This document shows, in pieces, positions 40,968 through 49,560 of a stretch of 64,000 nt of DNA (the first letter of the stretch is position 1; each line of letters begins with the position of its first letter). Source of the stretch: Perspicuibacillus lycopersici (GTDB lineage Bacteria; Bacillota; Bacilli; Bacillales; Caldibacillaceae); NCBI RefSeq assembly GCF_025660475.1, contig NZ_JAOUSF010000002.1:620001-684000 (forward strand), written 5' to 3'. Made by a program: the position numbers and the translations under genes. The notes under the pieces are model-generated. The model was not told the origin of the DNA, searched no databases, and worked only from the letters and a program-made list of their open reading frames with translations.

Positions 40968-41184
40968 AGCACACACCTTTTCTATTCTACATTCTTAGTG
41001 TAATGATTGTTAGGAAGGAGGATGTATTTTCCCAGTTTGCTGTTTAGTATTATGAATAAATAATATATCACACTGTTTACTATAACAAACAGCTGATAAA
41101 ACCAATCCATTACATTTTCTTCAGACAATCTTATTTTACAAAAAATAAATTAAATTAGCGAATAAGGAAGCTATTTTTCCATAG

Positions 41185-41220
41185 AAAAAATCCCAATCAT
41201 GATTATATGATTAGGATTGC
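41185..41220 (-). terminator. Terminator of the DUF4230 gene
   Basis: AATCCTAATCAT and ATGATTGGGATT pair with one wobble around ATAATC; TTTTTTC follows on the minus strand. Confidence 0.8.
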
Positions 41221-41232
41221 TTACAAAAGCAT

Positions 41233-41991
41233 TTATTCCTCTTCTTGAAATTCTATCGTAACTTTATATCCTAACGTTCCCATAAATTTATCAAGCACTA
41301 CTTTCGCTTGCTGTTCTGCCGATTCGAGGAGACCTTGCTCTGTTGCTTCATTTATAATTTGATTGGAAGCAAGCTCTGCAATTGCATAGCCTTCCTCTAT
41401 CGATGCCTCTCCACGTAATAAGCCTTCAGAAGAATAAATTTGTGCCTCATCGAAGTATAGAGACGGCTGTTGAAGTATTTCTGCACTTGGTAGTGTTAAA
41501 TGGATGGTTTTCGTTTCTTCATTTACGGAAATATCCTTTTCGGTTAGCATCGACAAATCTACCCCTGCAATTACTTCACCAGGGATAATGACAAGTGTTG
41601 TTCTTTTTGTTCCCGGGATATTCATATCAATTTTATTTCCGAACAATGCATTATCCTCTTGTTCTACGACCGCCTTCATGTATGCCTTAGACGTTGCAAG
41701 CGAGGATAGATCTTGTATTTGTTCTGCAAAGCTAGAAACGGTGTTTACAACCGTCCCCTCATGACTAAATATCGAACGGATAAAAAAGAAAGCCGCTATG
41801 ATAAAAAGGAAAATAAATAACAGTATGATACCAGTAAACATCGTTCGTGCCTTCAATCGAAAAACTGGCAGACGTCTTTTGGAGGATTGGTCCACAGCTA
41901 ATGTAGTTGCTGTCTCTGATTTTGCTGCATTCAGTTCCTCTAGCATTTTCTTTATTTCATCTAGTTTTTTTTCTTCATGTGATGGAACCAT
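41233..41991 (-). CDS. DUF4230 membrane-anchored protein
   Basis: 252 residues: a cytoplasmic coiled N-terminus (EEKKLDEIKKMLEELNAAK), a single hydrophobic span at about 52-72, and a large outside domain. The latter has the DUF4230 pattern: strands LVIIPGEVIAGVDLSML, HLTLPSAEILQQPSLYFDEAQIYSSEGLL and a helical C-terminus. No function known. ATG with GGGGGG nearby. Probably monocistronic. Confidence 0.78.
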   Translation of the reverse strand: MVPSHEEKKLDEIKKMLEELNAAKSETATTLAVDQSSKRRLPVFRLKARTMFTGIILLFIFLFIIAAFFFIRSIFSHEGTVVNTVSSFAEQIQDLSSLATSKAYMKAVVEQEDNALFGNKIDMNIPGTKRTTLVIIPGEVIAGVDLSMLTEKDISVNEETKTIHLTLPSAEILQQPSLYFDEAQIYSSEGLLRGEASIEEGYAIAELASNQIINEATEQGLLESAEQQAKVVLDKFMGTLGYKVTIEFQEEE

Positions 41992-42140
41992 TTACTACCC
42001 CCCTAACAGAAAAAATAAAAATACTCTATTCCTTTTCAATAGAATCTATTTATTTATACGATTGGCTATTGCATTTGGTTTCATTGTAGCAAATGAGAGT
42101 GCTTGATTCATTCATAAATATTTGGAAGAAACATAGAAAT

Positions 42141-42173
42141 TGAAAAGCTAACCAATACTATATAGGTTAGCTA
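42141..42173 (-). terminator. Terminator overlapping the speD stop codon
   Basis: AGCTAACC and GGTTAGCT pair around an 11-nt loop and end in TTTTC on the minus strand; the stem begins within the last codon of speD. Confidence 0.75.
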
Positions 42174-43004
42174 ATCATGATCGACTCCTTCGTATTCCCA
42201 CTCCATATTTTTCCCATAGAAAATCTCATTCATTTCTCTTTGTAATTGGCCAGTGATGGTTTCAATTTCTTCCTCACTTAATTTATCCTTTTCTAAATTA
42301 AATAGATAATTATCTAAATCAAAATTTTTTAGCTTACATTTTGTATGGAAAATATTATGTTGGTAAACATTGATATCAATTAAATCATATAGCTCCTTCA
42401 CTTCGTCTGGAATGTAATTTTGAATGGAGTTGATTTCATGATCAATAAACAATTTATGCCCCGTAATATCTCGCGTAAAGCCACGGACACGATAATCAAT
42501 ACTCATAATATCGGTATCAAATGAATGAATAAGGTAATTTAGTGCTTTTAATGGAGAAATTTCCCCACAGGTTGAAACATCGATATCTGCCCGAAAGGTA
42601 CTTATCCCTTCATGTGGGTGATATTCTGGATATGTATGAACGGTAATATGGCTTTTATCTAATTGAATGACGACTGAATCTGGAAGTGGTCCTGGTGATT
42701 CTTCAAAATGCTCGGTTGGTACTTCAACAACCGGTCCTTCAGATACTAATATTGTTACACTTGCCCCTTGTGGTACATAATCTTGCTTGGCAATATTTAA
42801 TACATGGGCACCTATTATTTCGGATACATGTGTTAATATTTGCGTTAGTCGATCGGCATTGTATTGCTCGTCAATATAAGCAATATATGCTTCACGATCT
42901 TCCTTTGTTTTTGTATAGCAAATATCATACATATTGAAGCTTAATGTTTTTGTTAAGTTATTAAAGCCATGAAGCTGAATAATTTTTTCTGGTGTTAAAG
43001 ACAA
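42171..43004 (-). CDS. speD: S-adenosylmethionine decarboxylase proenzyme, long type
   Basis: Supplies decarboxylated SAM for spermidine synthase. 277 residues, the long class resembling E. coli SpeD ([25 protein letters not shown]) rather than the roughly 125-residue B. subtilis form. Self-cleavage at the Lys-Ser bond in [17 protein letters not shown] would create the pyruvoyl group. TTG start with GGGGGAATAA eight bases upstream. Not linked to speE (27133-27966) but in the same region. Confidence 0.92.
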   Translation of the reverse strand: MSLTPEKIIQLHGFNNLTKTLSFNMYDICYTKTKEDREAYIAYIDEQYNADRLTQILTHVSEIIGAHVLNIAKQDYVPQGASVTILVSEGPVVEVPTEHFEESPGPLPDSVVIQLDKSHITVHTYPEYHPHEGISTFRADIDVSTCGEISPLKALNYLIHSFDTDIMSIDYRVRGFTRDITGHKLFIDHEINSIQNYIPDEVKELYDLIDINVYQHNIFHTKCKLKNFDLDNYLFNLEKDKLSEEEIETITGQLQREMNEIFYGKNMEWEYEGVDHD

Positions 43005-43046
43005 TGATTATTCCCCCTAAACATAGGTTGAGTTACCTGTTCTCGG

Positions 43047-43230
43047 TTCATACGACGCTGGACAGTCGCCTCCGCTTTTCTTTGTCCAGCTTCGGCTGAC
43101 TCGCGCCTAGTGAACTTCGCCTATTCTTCGTACGATAAGTCAACATCAGCTCGTTCCTCGCTGTGTTTCCTATATCTCCTGCGAATTGGCTCCAGTTCAT
43201 ACGGCGCTGGACAGTCGCCTCCGCTTTTCT
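43047..43230. repeat. Composite intergenic repeat, copy C, with flanking direct repeats
   Basis: Begins and ends with a near-identical 34-bp direct repeat, TTCATACG(A/G)CGCTGGACAG..., at 43047-43080 and 43196-43229. Between them, ACGATAAGTCAACATC, GTGTTTCCTATATCTCCTG and GAATTGGCTCC match the cores of copies A and B. Noncoding; lies between divergent speD and pdxK, right upstream of the pdxK promoter. Confidence 0.75.
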
Positions 43231-43274
43231 ATTACTATTTCCTTTTTTTATAGAATTATTAATTGAGCGGGATG

Positions 43275-43302
43275 ATTGTACTTTTGAATTTTATTGCTAT
43301 AA
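43275..43302 (+). promoter_or_regulatory. sigma-A promoter of pdxK
   Basis: TTGTAC (43275-43280), a 16-bp spacer and TATAAT (43297-43302), about 70 bp before the start codon. Confidence 0.6.
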
Positions 43303-43374
43303 TGAAGGTACTTAATGATTGAATTTTAAATCATAATAAATAATTGTTTTTTTTTATAGATAGGAGGATGTTTT

Positions 43375-44214
43375 ATGAGTATGAAAAAGACGTTGACTCT
43401 TGCGGGTTCTGATACGAGTGGTGGTGCTGGGATTCAGGCGGATTTGAAGACCTTCCAGGAACATGGTGTTTATGGAATGACTGCATTAACTTCCATCGTA
43501 GCAATGGACCCTAATGATAATTGGCACCATAATGTTTTTGCTATTGAAGGGAATGCTGTCGACAAACAATTGGAATGTGCATTTTCTGTAGGCTTAGATG
43601 CAATGAAAACTGGTATGCTTGGTTCTGTTGAAATTGTTGAACTAGGTGCTAAATATATTGACCAATACGGTTTAAAAAATGTTGTCATTGACCCTGTAAT
43701 GGTATGTAAAGGGGAAGATGAAGTATTATTGCCAGAAACAGTAGATGCTGCGCGTGAGTTGCTTTTACCAAGAGCGCTTGTAACAACACCTAATCTTTTT
43801 GAAGCATGGCAATTATCACAGCTCGGTCCAATAAAAACAATTGATGATATGAAAAAAGCTGCTGCGAAAATTCACGAGCTTGGTGCGAAAAATGTCGTGA
43901 TTAAAGGTGGTAAACAATTACAGCATGATAAAGCTGTCGACCTTTTCTATGATGGAAAAGAATTCGTCCTTCTTGAAACAGACAAAATTGATACTACTTA
44001 TAATCATGGTGCGGGTTGTTCCTTTGCTGCAGCGATTACAGCAAATTTGGCAAATGGGGAAACCGTTTATGATGCAGTTGTTCATGCAAAAGAATTTGTT
44101 GCAGCTGCAATACAACACGGTTGGAAATTAAACGAATTTGTTGGCCCAGTAATGCATGGTGCGTATAACAAATATCCTAACGAAAGACCTGTTGTAACTC
44201 CTGTCAAAGGATAA
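43375..44214 (+). CDS. pdxK: pyridoxine/hydroxymethylpyrimidine kinase (PdxK/ThiD family)
   Basis: Phosphorylates pyridoxine/pyridoxal, and in some homologues HMP. 279 residues of the ribokinase fold: LTLAGSDTSGGAGIQADLKTF, DPVMVCKGEDEVL, TPNLFEA and the anion-hole/catalytic NHGAGCSFAAAITA. The GAGC form with catalytic Cys is typical of the ThiD-like PdxK of B. subtilis (ywdB), the closest known match by sequence. ATG with GGAGGATG. Confidence 0.9.
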   Translation: MSMKKTLTLAGSDTSGGAGIQADLKTFQEHGVYGMTALTSIVAMDPNDNWHHNVFAIEGNAVDKQLECAFSVGLDAMKTGMLGSVEIVELGAKYIDQYGLKNVVIDPVMVCKGEDEVLLPETVDAARELLLPRALVTTPNLFEAWQLSQLGPIKTIDDMKKAAAKIHELGAKNVVIKGGKQLQHDKAVDLFYDGKEFVLLETDKIDTTYNHGAGCSFAAAITANLANGETVYDAVVHAKEFVAAAIQHGWKLNEFVGPVMHGAYNKYPNERPVVTPVKG

Positions 44215-44226
44215 TTGGAACAATCA

Positions 44227-44260
44227 ATGTCCCTAAGGCTTTTGCCTAGGGGCATTTTTT
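44227..44260 (+). terminator. Terminator of pdxK
   Basis: TGTCCCTAAGG and CCTAGGGGCA pair around CTTTTG, with a T6 run. Confidence 0.87.
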
Positions 44261-44359
44261 CGTTTGCACCCCTTTTTTTGCATAAGGAGTTCTAGAATTA
44301 TGCATTTTCCAACTTTTTTTAGTAAAATATCCTTATATTAGTTAGGAGGTTCGGATTTC

Positions 44360-44707
44360 ATGCAACCAATCGAAAAACAAAAGGTGCAAGAATTACTGAA
44401 ACAATTTGTTAACCAGGATTTATATATTCATTTAGAAACAACGAACGGGGCATATGCTACCCATCGTGACGCATCCTTCTTTAATGCTGGAGCTTTTATT
44501 CGAAATGCAAAAATTCGCTATGAAATAGGAACAATTGCTGGGGATGGTCCATTTCGTGTAGGTTTAAAAATGGATAGCGGTTGGGTTTATGGCGAAGGAT
44601 TAACCCATTTTGAATTAGATGAAAAGGGACGACTGCTAATGGCAGGACTTGATCACCAAGGTAGACTTGCCATTGCCTTTGAGCTTAGCAAAACACCATT
44701 TGAATAA
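44360..44707 (+). CDS. yojF: YojF family protein (DUF1806)
   Basis: 115 residues; the family pattern YIHLETTNGAYATHRDASFFNAGAFIRNAKIRYEIGTIAGDGPFRVGLKMDSGWVYGEGLTHFELDEKGRLLMAG is clear. Function unknown, but the gene almost always precedes bshB2, suggesting a link to bacillithiol. ATG with AGGAGG; 48 bp before bshB2 in the same transcript. Confidence 0.9.
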   Translation: MQPIEKQKVQELLKQFVNQDLYIHLETTNGAYATHRDASFFNAGAFIRNAKIRYEIGTIAGDGPFRVGLKMDSGWVYGEGLTHFELDEKGRLLMAGLDHQGRLAIAFELSKTPFE

Positions 44708-44755
44708 ATATTTTCTGCTTAACCGGTAATTACATAATGAAGGGAGTTTTTTTAC

Positions 44756-45430
44756 ATGATTGAATCGGAAAGACATGTACTTGTTATTTTTCCACATCCA
44801 GATGATGAAGCATTCGGAGTATCTGGTACGATTGCTACTTTAATTAAAAACGGTACACCCGTAACATATGCCTGCTTAACATTAGGCCAAATGGGGCGCA
44901 ATTTAGGGAATCCTCCTTTTGCCACAAGGGAAACTCTTCCGTTAATCCGGAAAAAGGAATTACAGGATGCTGCTGCCGCAATGGGGATAAAGGATTTACG
45001 AATGCTAGGATTCCATGATAAAACAGTAGAATTTGAAGATGAGGAAAAATTAGCAGACCTTTTTTCCGAAATGATTGCAGAATTAAATCCGTCACTTGTG
45101 ATTACTTTTTATCCCGGCTACTCTGTTCATCCTGATCATGAAGCTACTGGCCGTGCAGTTATTCGTTCGATAGGGCGCTTAGATAAGTCTGTTCGTCCGA
45201 AAGTACATTGTGTTGCTTTCTCTAATAATTGTGAAGAAGAATTAGGTAAGCCTGATATTGTCCACGACATTAGTGCAGTTGCTGAACAAAAACTGGCTAC
45301 TATGAGGGCACATCGCTCACAAACTGCATTATTCATGGAGGATATGGAAAACCGTGCAGCTGCAAAGGATCCAGAAACTTTGGATCGTCTCCATTTTGAA
45401 CGTTTTTGGACATATCAATGGAATGATTAA
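44756..45430 (+). CDS. bshB2: bacillithiol biosynthesis deacetylase BshB2
   Basis: Removes acetyl from GlcNAc-malate, giving glucosaminyl-malate, the second step in bacillithiol synthesis. 224 residues of the LmbE/PIG-L fold: zinc and catalytic motif HPDDE (His14, Asp16, Asp17) and second site YSVHPDHEATGRAV. ATG with AAGGGAG. B. subtilis has a second deacetylase, BshB1, elsewhere; none is in this window. Confidence 0.92.
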   Translation: MIESERHVLVIFPHPDDEAFGVSGTIATLIKNGTPVTYACLTLGQMGRNLGNPPFATRETLPLIRKKELQDAAAAMGIKDLRMLGFHDKTVEFEDEEKLADLFSEMIAELNPSLVITFYPGYSVHPDHEATGRAVIRSIGRLDKSVRPKVHCVAFSNNCEEELGKPDIVHDISAVAEQKLATMRAHRSQTALFMEDMENRAAAKDPETLDRLHFERFWTYQWND

Positions 45431-45566
45431 TCTACAAAAAATGGATATGGTTGGAAAGTACGGAAGTTAATTTTAATTAGTTTTCAATATGAATTAGTAT
45501 ACCTATTCGCACCGTTTAAAGTAGGAATTTGTAAAGAAGAGTAGGAAAAAGCAGGGGAGGTGTATA

Positions 45567-46079
45567 ATGAGTAACTTGATTTTTATAGCTTTTACAATTC
45601 ACACGTACATTGATGATGACGGTACAGGAAATCATTTTGACCCCCAGACTATAACGAAAAATTTACAGGTAATACCATTTAGCTCGCAATCATATAATCC
45701 TGATGGATACCCTAGGTCAGGCATAATAGATAACCCCTATTGTTCGTCTTGGATTTATAGGAATGGGGGCTACTATGAATCAAGTTACAATGAAGTATCG
45801 GAGATGTTTGTATTAGATGAATTATTTATACAGTTGAAAACCTCATTATTTACACCTGAGAAAAAATTTTTCCTAAAAGAAATCATAGAAGCGTATGATG
45901 CGCATTGTTATTTAGATGTTTACACCTTTAATGTGGGGGATTATATCAATAATGTAACTATCCCTGCTGATCTAATAGCCGCTATAACAAATATAAATGC
46001 TGATATATCTATTCATACACATAGTAAAGATTTGCTACATTATAAGGCGCATCAACATAGGAATTTATTTAAATTTTAA
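45567..46079 (+). CDS. DUF4279-like protein of unknown function
   Basis: 170 residues, no signal peptide or membrane segment. Its pattern suits the DUF4279 fold: an N-terminal strand (LIFIAFTIHTYIDDDG), a WIYRNGGYYESSYNEVSEMFVLDELFIQLKTSLF block, LDVYTFNVGDY and ITNINADISIHTH. This group contains immunity-like proteins in some toxin loci (inference; similarity read by eye only). ATG with GGGGAGG. Opens the accessory segment after bshB2; a terminator separates it from the nuclease gene that follows. Confidence 0.55.
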   Translation: MSNLIFIAFTIHTYIDDDGTGNHFDPQTITKNLQVIPFSSQSYNPDGYPRSGIIDNPYCSSWIYRNGGYYESSYNEVSEMFVLDELFIQLKTSLFTPEKKFFLKEIIEAYDAHCYLDVYTFNVGDYINNVTIPADLIAAITNINADISIHTHSKDLLHYKAHQHRNLFKF

Positions 46080-46125
46080 TTAATATATCCACATAGTATA
46101 AAACAACATTTCTAGTTTATAAACA

Positions 46126-46171
46126 TGAAAATGGCGTGCCAAACTGCCTTCAGTTTGCACGCCATTTTCAT
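46126..46171 (+). terminator. Terminator after the DUF4279-like gene
   Basis: ATGAAAATGGCGTGC and GCACGCCATTTTCAT form a 15-bp perfect outer stem, with AAACT/AGTTT inside. Confidence 0.9.
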
Positions 46172-46487
46172 TACCCTTTGGTATGTACCTCAAAACAGGG
46201 ACCATTTACTATTGAATTGAGGCTTTCTTTACATGAATTATATTTATTGGTTCAATTAGATATGTTTTTTACGAAACAAGTTTTATCTAATTAGTTTATG
46301 GTAAATTCCCCTATTTGATTAGGCTGAAGAGATATTGTAAAATTTTTAACTTAAACCAAAACAAAGTTTCTACTGAAATAAAGTTTATCTTGGAATATAC
46401 TATTATCTGTAGGTTACAGCGTTAATCTATAGTAACATACCGAGAGCTTAAGAATGAACAATATGAAACTACATTGGAGAGTCCTAA
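46172..46487. other. AT-rich promoter region of the nuclease gene, no gene seen
   Basis: Several TATTAT and TTGATT-like tracts occur, but none makes a clear spaced promoter. No structured RNA or coding frame recognised. Confidence 0.45.
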
Positions 46488-47420
46488 ATGAAAAAGAAAA
46501 TGAACTATTTTATTTTACTTTTAACGACCATCTTTATTGTTGGTTGTACCAACGTAGAAGATCCATCCGTTACAGATGTAAAAACAGATTCGCAAGAAGT
46601 AACTACAGTTGATGAAAAAAAACAAAAAGAGGAAACTGCGACTACGGATGTTGATGAACAAGCAGAAGAGGAAACTCCAACGCAATCAAATGATGAACTT
46701 TTCTCAGGCTATACACGTATTGAAGTTGATGGCGGTGATCTGTCTGGATATCGCGAACCTAACGTCGTCGTCGACATTGGTTATGGGGACCGTGAATATT
46801 GGGCATTTACGAATGAATATGGGCAACTAGTACGTGTAATTGCTGACGAAATCATTCTACAGGATGATAGTAACGAACCTGTATTATCGTCTGGCAGATA
46901 CTATTCGGATGAGGCAAAAGTCCCTGGCGTCGAAAGTGATGTTTTAGATGAAGGACATATCATTGCAGATTCTCTCGGAGGGGTATCGAATGCTTATAAT
47001 ATTACCCCACAGGATAGTACACTTAACCGACATGGTGATCAAGCTTATATGGAAGAAGTGATCCGTAGCGCTGGTGGAGCTTCTAATTTTGAAGCAATTA
47101 TTACCTATCCAAATACGGAAACGCAGATTCCTTCAAGCTATCAGTACACCTATACTTTAAACGGTAACGAAATAGTTGATACATTTGACAATGTAAACCC
47201 TGATGAAGTAAATTCATCACTCGGTTTAACAGATAGCAATCCTTCCGATTCATCTAATTCAAACACAAACGGTGATATTTCTAGTATTGATACAAACGGT
47301 AATGGAAAGGTGACGATTAAAGAAGCAAAGGCAGCCGGTTTTAGTATGCCAATAACAAGCGACCATTGGTTATACCCCTATATGGATGATCGGGATAATG
47401 ACGGTATGGTAGGGGAGTAA
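46488..47420 (+). CDS. secreted DNA/RNA non-specific endonuclease, lipoprotein
   Basis: 310 residues. A lipoprotein signal ends at IVGC (Cys20). Next comes a long acidic Thr/Glu/Asp linker (about 21-72), then an EndoNS_2-type nuclease domain with EGHIIADSLGG (the GH histidine as general base) and NAYNITPQDSTLNRHGDQAYMEE. A Ser/Asn linker follows, then a C-terminal calcium-type block DTNGNGKVTIKEA...YPYMDDRDNDGMVGE like Excalibur domains, but lacking their Cys. Expected outside the membrane, for scavenging nucleic acid or competition. ATG with GGAGAG. Confidence 0.85.
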   Translation: MKKKMNYFILLLTTIFIVGCTNVEDPSVTDVKTDSQEVTTVDEKKQKEETATTDVDEQAEEETPTQSNDELFSGYTRIEVDGGDLSGYREPNVVVDIGYGDREYWAFTNEYGQLVRVIADEIILQDDSNEPVLSSGRYYSDEAKVPGVESDVLDEGHIIADSLGGVSNAYNITPQDSTLNRHGDQAYMEEVIRSAGGASNFEAIITYPNTETQIPSSYQYTYTLNGNEIVDTFDNVNPDEVNSSLGLTDSNPSDSSNSNTNGDISSIDTNGNGKVTIKEAKAAGFSMPITSDHWLYPYMDDRDNDGMVGE

Positions 47421-47565
47421 GCCCCCGTTTTAAATTAAGTAAAACAAATGAAGGCGTTGATCTAATATGGATTAATGCCTTCTTTCATATTACTTTTTGA
47501 AAATTCTATACTATGTTATGATGTTGTAAGGAAAGAATTAGACTATAAAAGGAGTGCTGAAAAAT

Positions 47566-48372
47566 ATGGAATACATAACACTTAATAATGGGTTAAAAAT
47601 GCCAATTGTAGGTACAGGTACTAATACTTATGGAAAAGAAAATAACGAGTATAACGGAGCGTTAACAAATGAAATTCCTGAACTCGTATCAGCGCTTGAG
47701 CTGGGATACCGATCAATAGACGCAGCCATCATTTATAGAAACGAAGAACTTGTCGGAAGAGTTTTAGCAGAAAGCAAAGTGCCTCGAGAAGAGTTATTTA
47801 TTACAACAAAAGTTCCAGCTAGCGAAGAATATATTTCTTCAAAAGAGGCTACTCGCGCAGCTATCGATAACAGTCTGAAAAATTTCCAAACAGACTATCT
47901 TGATCTGCTTCTTATTCATTTTCCTATCGAAGACAAAGTACAACTTAAGAACACTTGGGAAGTATTTGAAGAATATTACGAAGCGGGAAAATTAAAAGCA
48001 ATCGGTGTTTCAAACTTTGGAAAAAATCAACTAGATGAACTAAAAGAATTTGCTAAAGTGAAACCTGCGGTTAATCAAATACAAATTAACTTAAAAGAAC
48101 GTAACAACGATCTCCTTTCTGTATTACAAGATGAGGGTATAACACCTGTTGCATGGGGACCTATGAAAGCCGATGCTCATCAAAAAGAAGTATTAGATGA
48201 AATTGGTAAAGCCTATAATAAATCTGGTGCACAAGTCTTATTAAAATACCAAATTGAGCGCGGTGTAGTTGTTATTCCTAAATCACACAACCGTGAAAAT
48301 CAAGCCGCTAATCTAGATCTTTTCGATTTCAAATTAACTGCAGAAGATGTGGAAAAAATTAATAGCTTATAA
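47566..48372 (+). CDS. aldo-keto reductase
   Basis: 268 residues, NADPH-dependent carbonyl reductase of the AKR barrel family (AKR5-like prokaryotic group). Catalytic tetrad Asp52 (SIDAA), Tyr57 (IIYRNEELVG), Lys82 (TTKVP), His118 (LIHFP); cofactor signature VVIPKSHNRENQAAN. Substrate not predictable. Start at 47566, with AAGGAG eleven bases upstream. Followed by a terminator and then the 52-bp repeat array. Confidence 0.9.
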   Translation: MEYITLNNGLKMPIVGTGTNTYGKENNEYNGALTNEIPELVSALELGYRSIDAAIIYRNEELVGRVLAESKVPREELFITTKVPASEEYISSKEATRAAIDNSLKNFQTDYLDLLLIHFPIEDKVQLKNTWEVFEEYYEAGKLKAIGVSNFGKNQLDELKEFAKVKPAVNQIQINLKERNNDLLSVLQDEGITPVAWGPMKADAHQKEVLDEIGKAYNKSGAQVLLKYQIERGVVVIPKSHNRENQAANLDLFDFKLTAEDVEKINSL

Positions 48373-48385
48373 TTAAATTCATCCT

Positions 48386-48426
48386 TTCCTAGTGATATGA
48401 ATAATGTCGCTAGGATTTTATTTTTT
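48386..48426 (+). terminator. Terminator of the aldo-keto reductase gene
   Basis: TCCTAGTGA and TCGCTAGGA pair with a wobble around an 11-nt loop, followed by TTTTATTTTTT. Confidence 0.8.
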
Positions 48427-48504
48427 CAATGGCAATTTAGTTTGTGATTCACATTCTGGAATGGGCAAATTTAGTTGAATAGCGATAAACAGGGGAAACT
48501 GCTG

Positions 48505-49390
48505 GTACTTTCATCCATCAATAGGATTTTGCTTGGTTTTTTTGCTCACTTTCCTTTTGATGTCCACTATCAATAGGATTTCACTGCTTTTTATTGCTTA
48601 CTTTCCTGTTGAAGCCCTCTATCAATAGGTTTTTGCTTCTCTTTTTTGCTCACTTTCCTTTTGATGTCCACTATCAATAGGTTTTTGCTTGGTTTTCTTG
48701 CTCACTTTCCTTTTGAAGCCCTCTATCAATAGGATTTTGCTTCTCTTTTTTGCTCACTTTCCTGTTGATGTACACTATCAATAGGATTTTACTTCTCTTT
48801 TTTGCCCACTTTCCTTTTGATGTCCACTATCAATAGGATTTCACTGCTTTTTATTGTTCACTTTCCTGTTGACGACCTCCATCAATAGGATTTTGCTTGC
48901 TTTTTTTGCTCACTTTCCTGTTGACCACCCCCATCAATAGGATTTTGCTTGGTTTTCTAGCTCACTTTCCTTTTGATGTCCACTATCAATAGGATTTCAC
49001 TGCTTTTTATTGCTTACTTTCCTGTTGAAGCCCTCTATCAATAGGATTTCACTGCTTTTTCTTGTTCACTTTCCTGTTGACCACCCCCATCAATAGGATT
49101 TTGCTTGGTTTTCTAGCTCACTTTCCTTTTGATGTCCACTATCAATAGGATTTCACTGCTTTTTATTGCTCACTTTCCTTTTGATGTCCACTATCAATAG
49201 GATTTCACTGTATTTTATTGTTCACTTTCCTCTTGATGACCCCTATCAATAGGATTTTGCGTAACTTTTTTTCTCACTTTCCTCTTGATGACCCCTATCA
49301 ATAGGATTTCACTGCTTTTTATCATTCACTTTCCTGTTGACCACACCTATCAATCGATTTTTGCTTCTCTTTTTTTAATCACTTTCCAAC
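48505..49390. repeat. Tandem array: 17 units of exactly 52 bp, hairpin-forming
   Basis: The motif ATCAATAGG begins at 48517 and then every 52 bp without exception to 49349 (17 occurrences; the last reads ATCAATCGA). Each unit has four parts: ATCAATAGGATTT, a T-rich variable stretch of about 16 bp, CACTTTCCTnTTGA, and a variable loop of 9-10 bp (TGTCCACT, AGCCCTCT, CCACCCCC or GACCCCT types). TCCTGTTGA and the next TCAATAGGA are complementary (one G:U). Units differ by substitution only, with no indels. 52 is not a multiple of 3, and no long frame exists on either strand. Confidence 0.95.
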
Positions 49391-49560
49391 AAAAATACGT
49401 GCATTAACAAAGAGCCTGGAATACCAAGCTTTTCGTTGAGTGTTAATTATATTTTCCCCTTCGACATCCTTTATAAATTACAAAATTCCATATTTTTATA
49501 AAATTTCATGGTAAGATAGTTGTACCAATACAGTTTCGGAGAATAGACGGAGGGGGTACT

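Noticed and set aside
48505-49390. CRISPR array
   Set aside because: Units are contiguous 52-bp tandem repeats; the variable parts come from a few recurring types, not unique spacers, and no cas gene is nearby.
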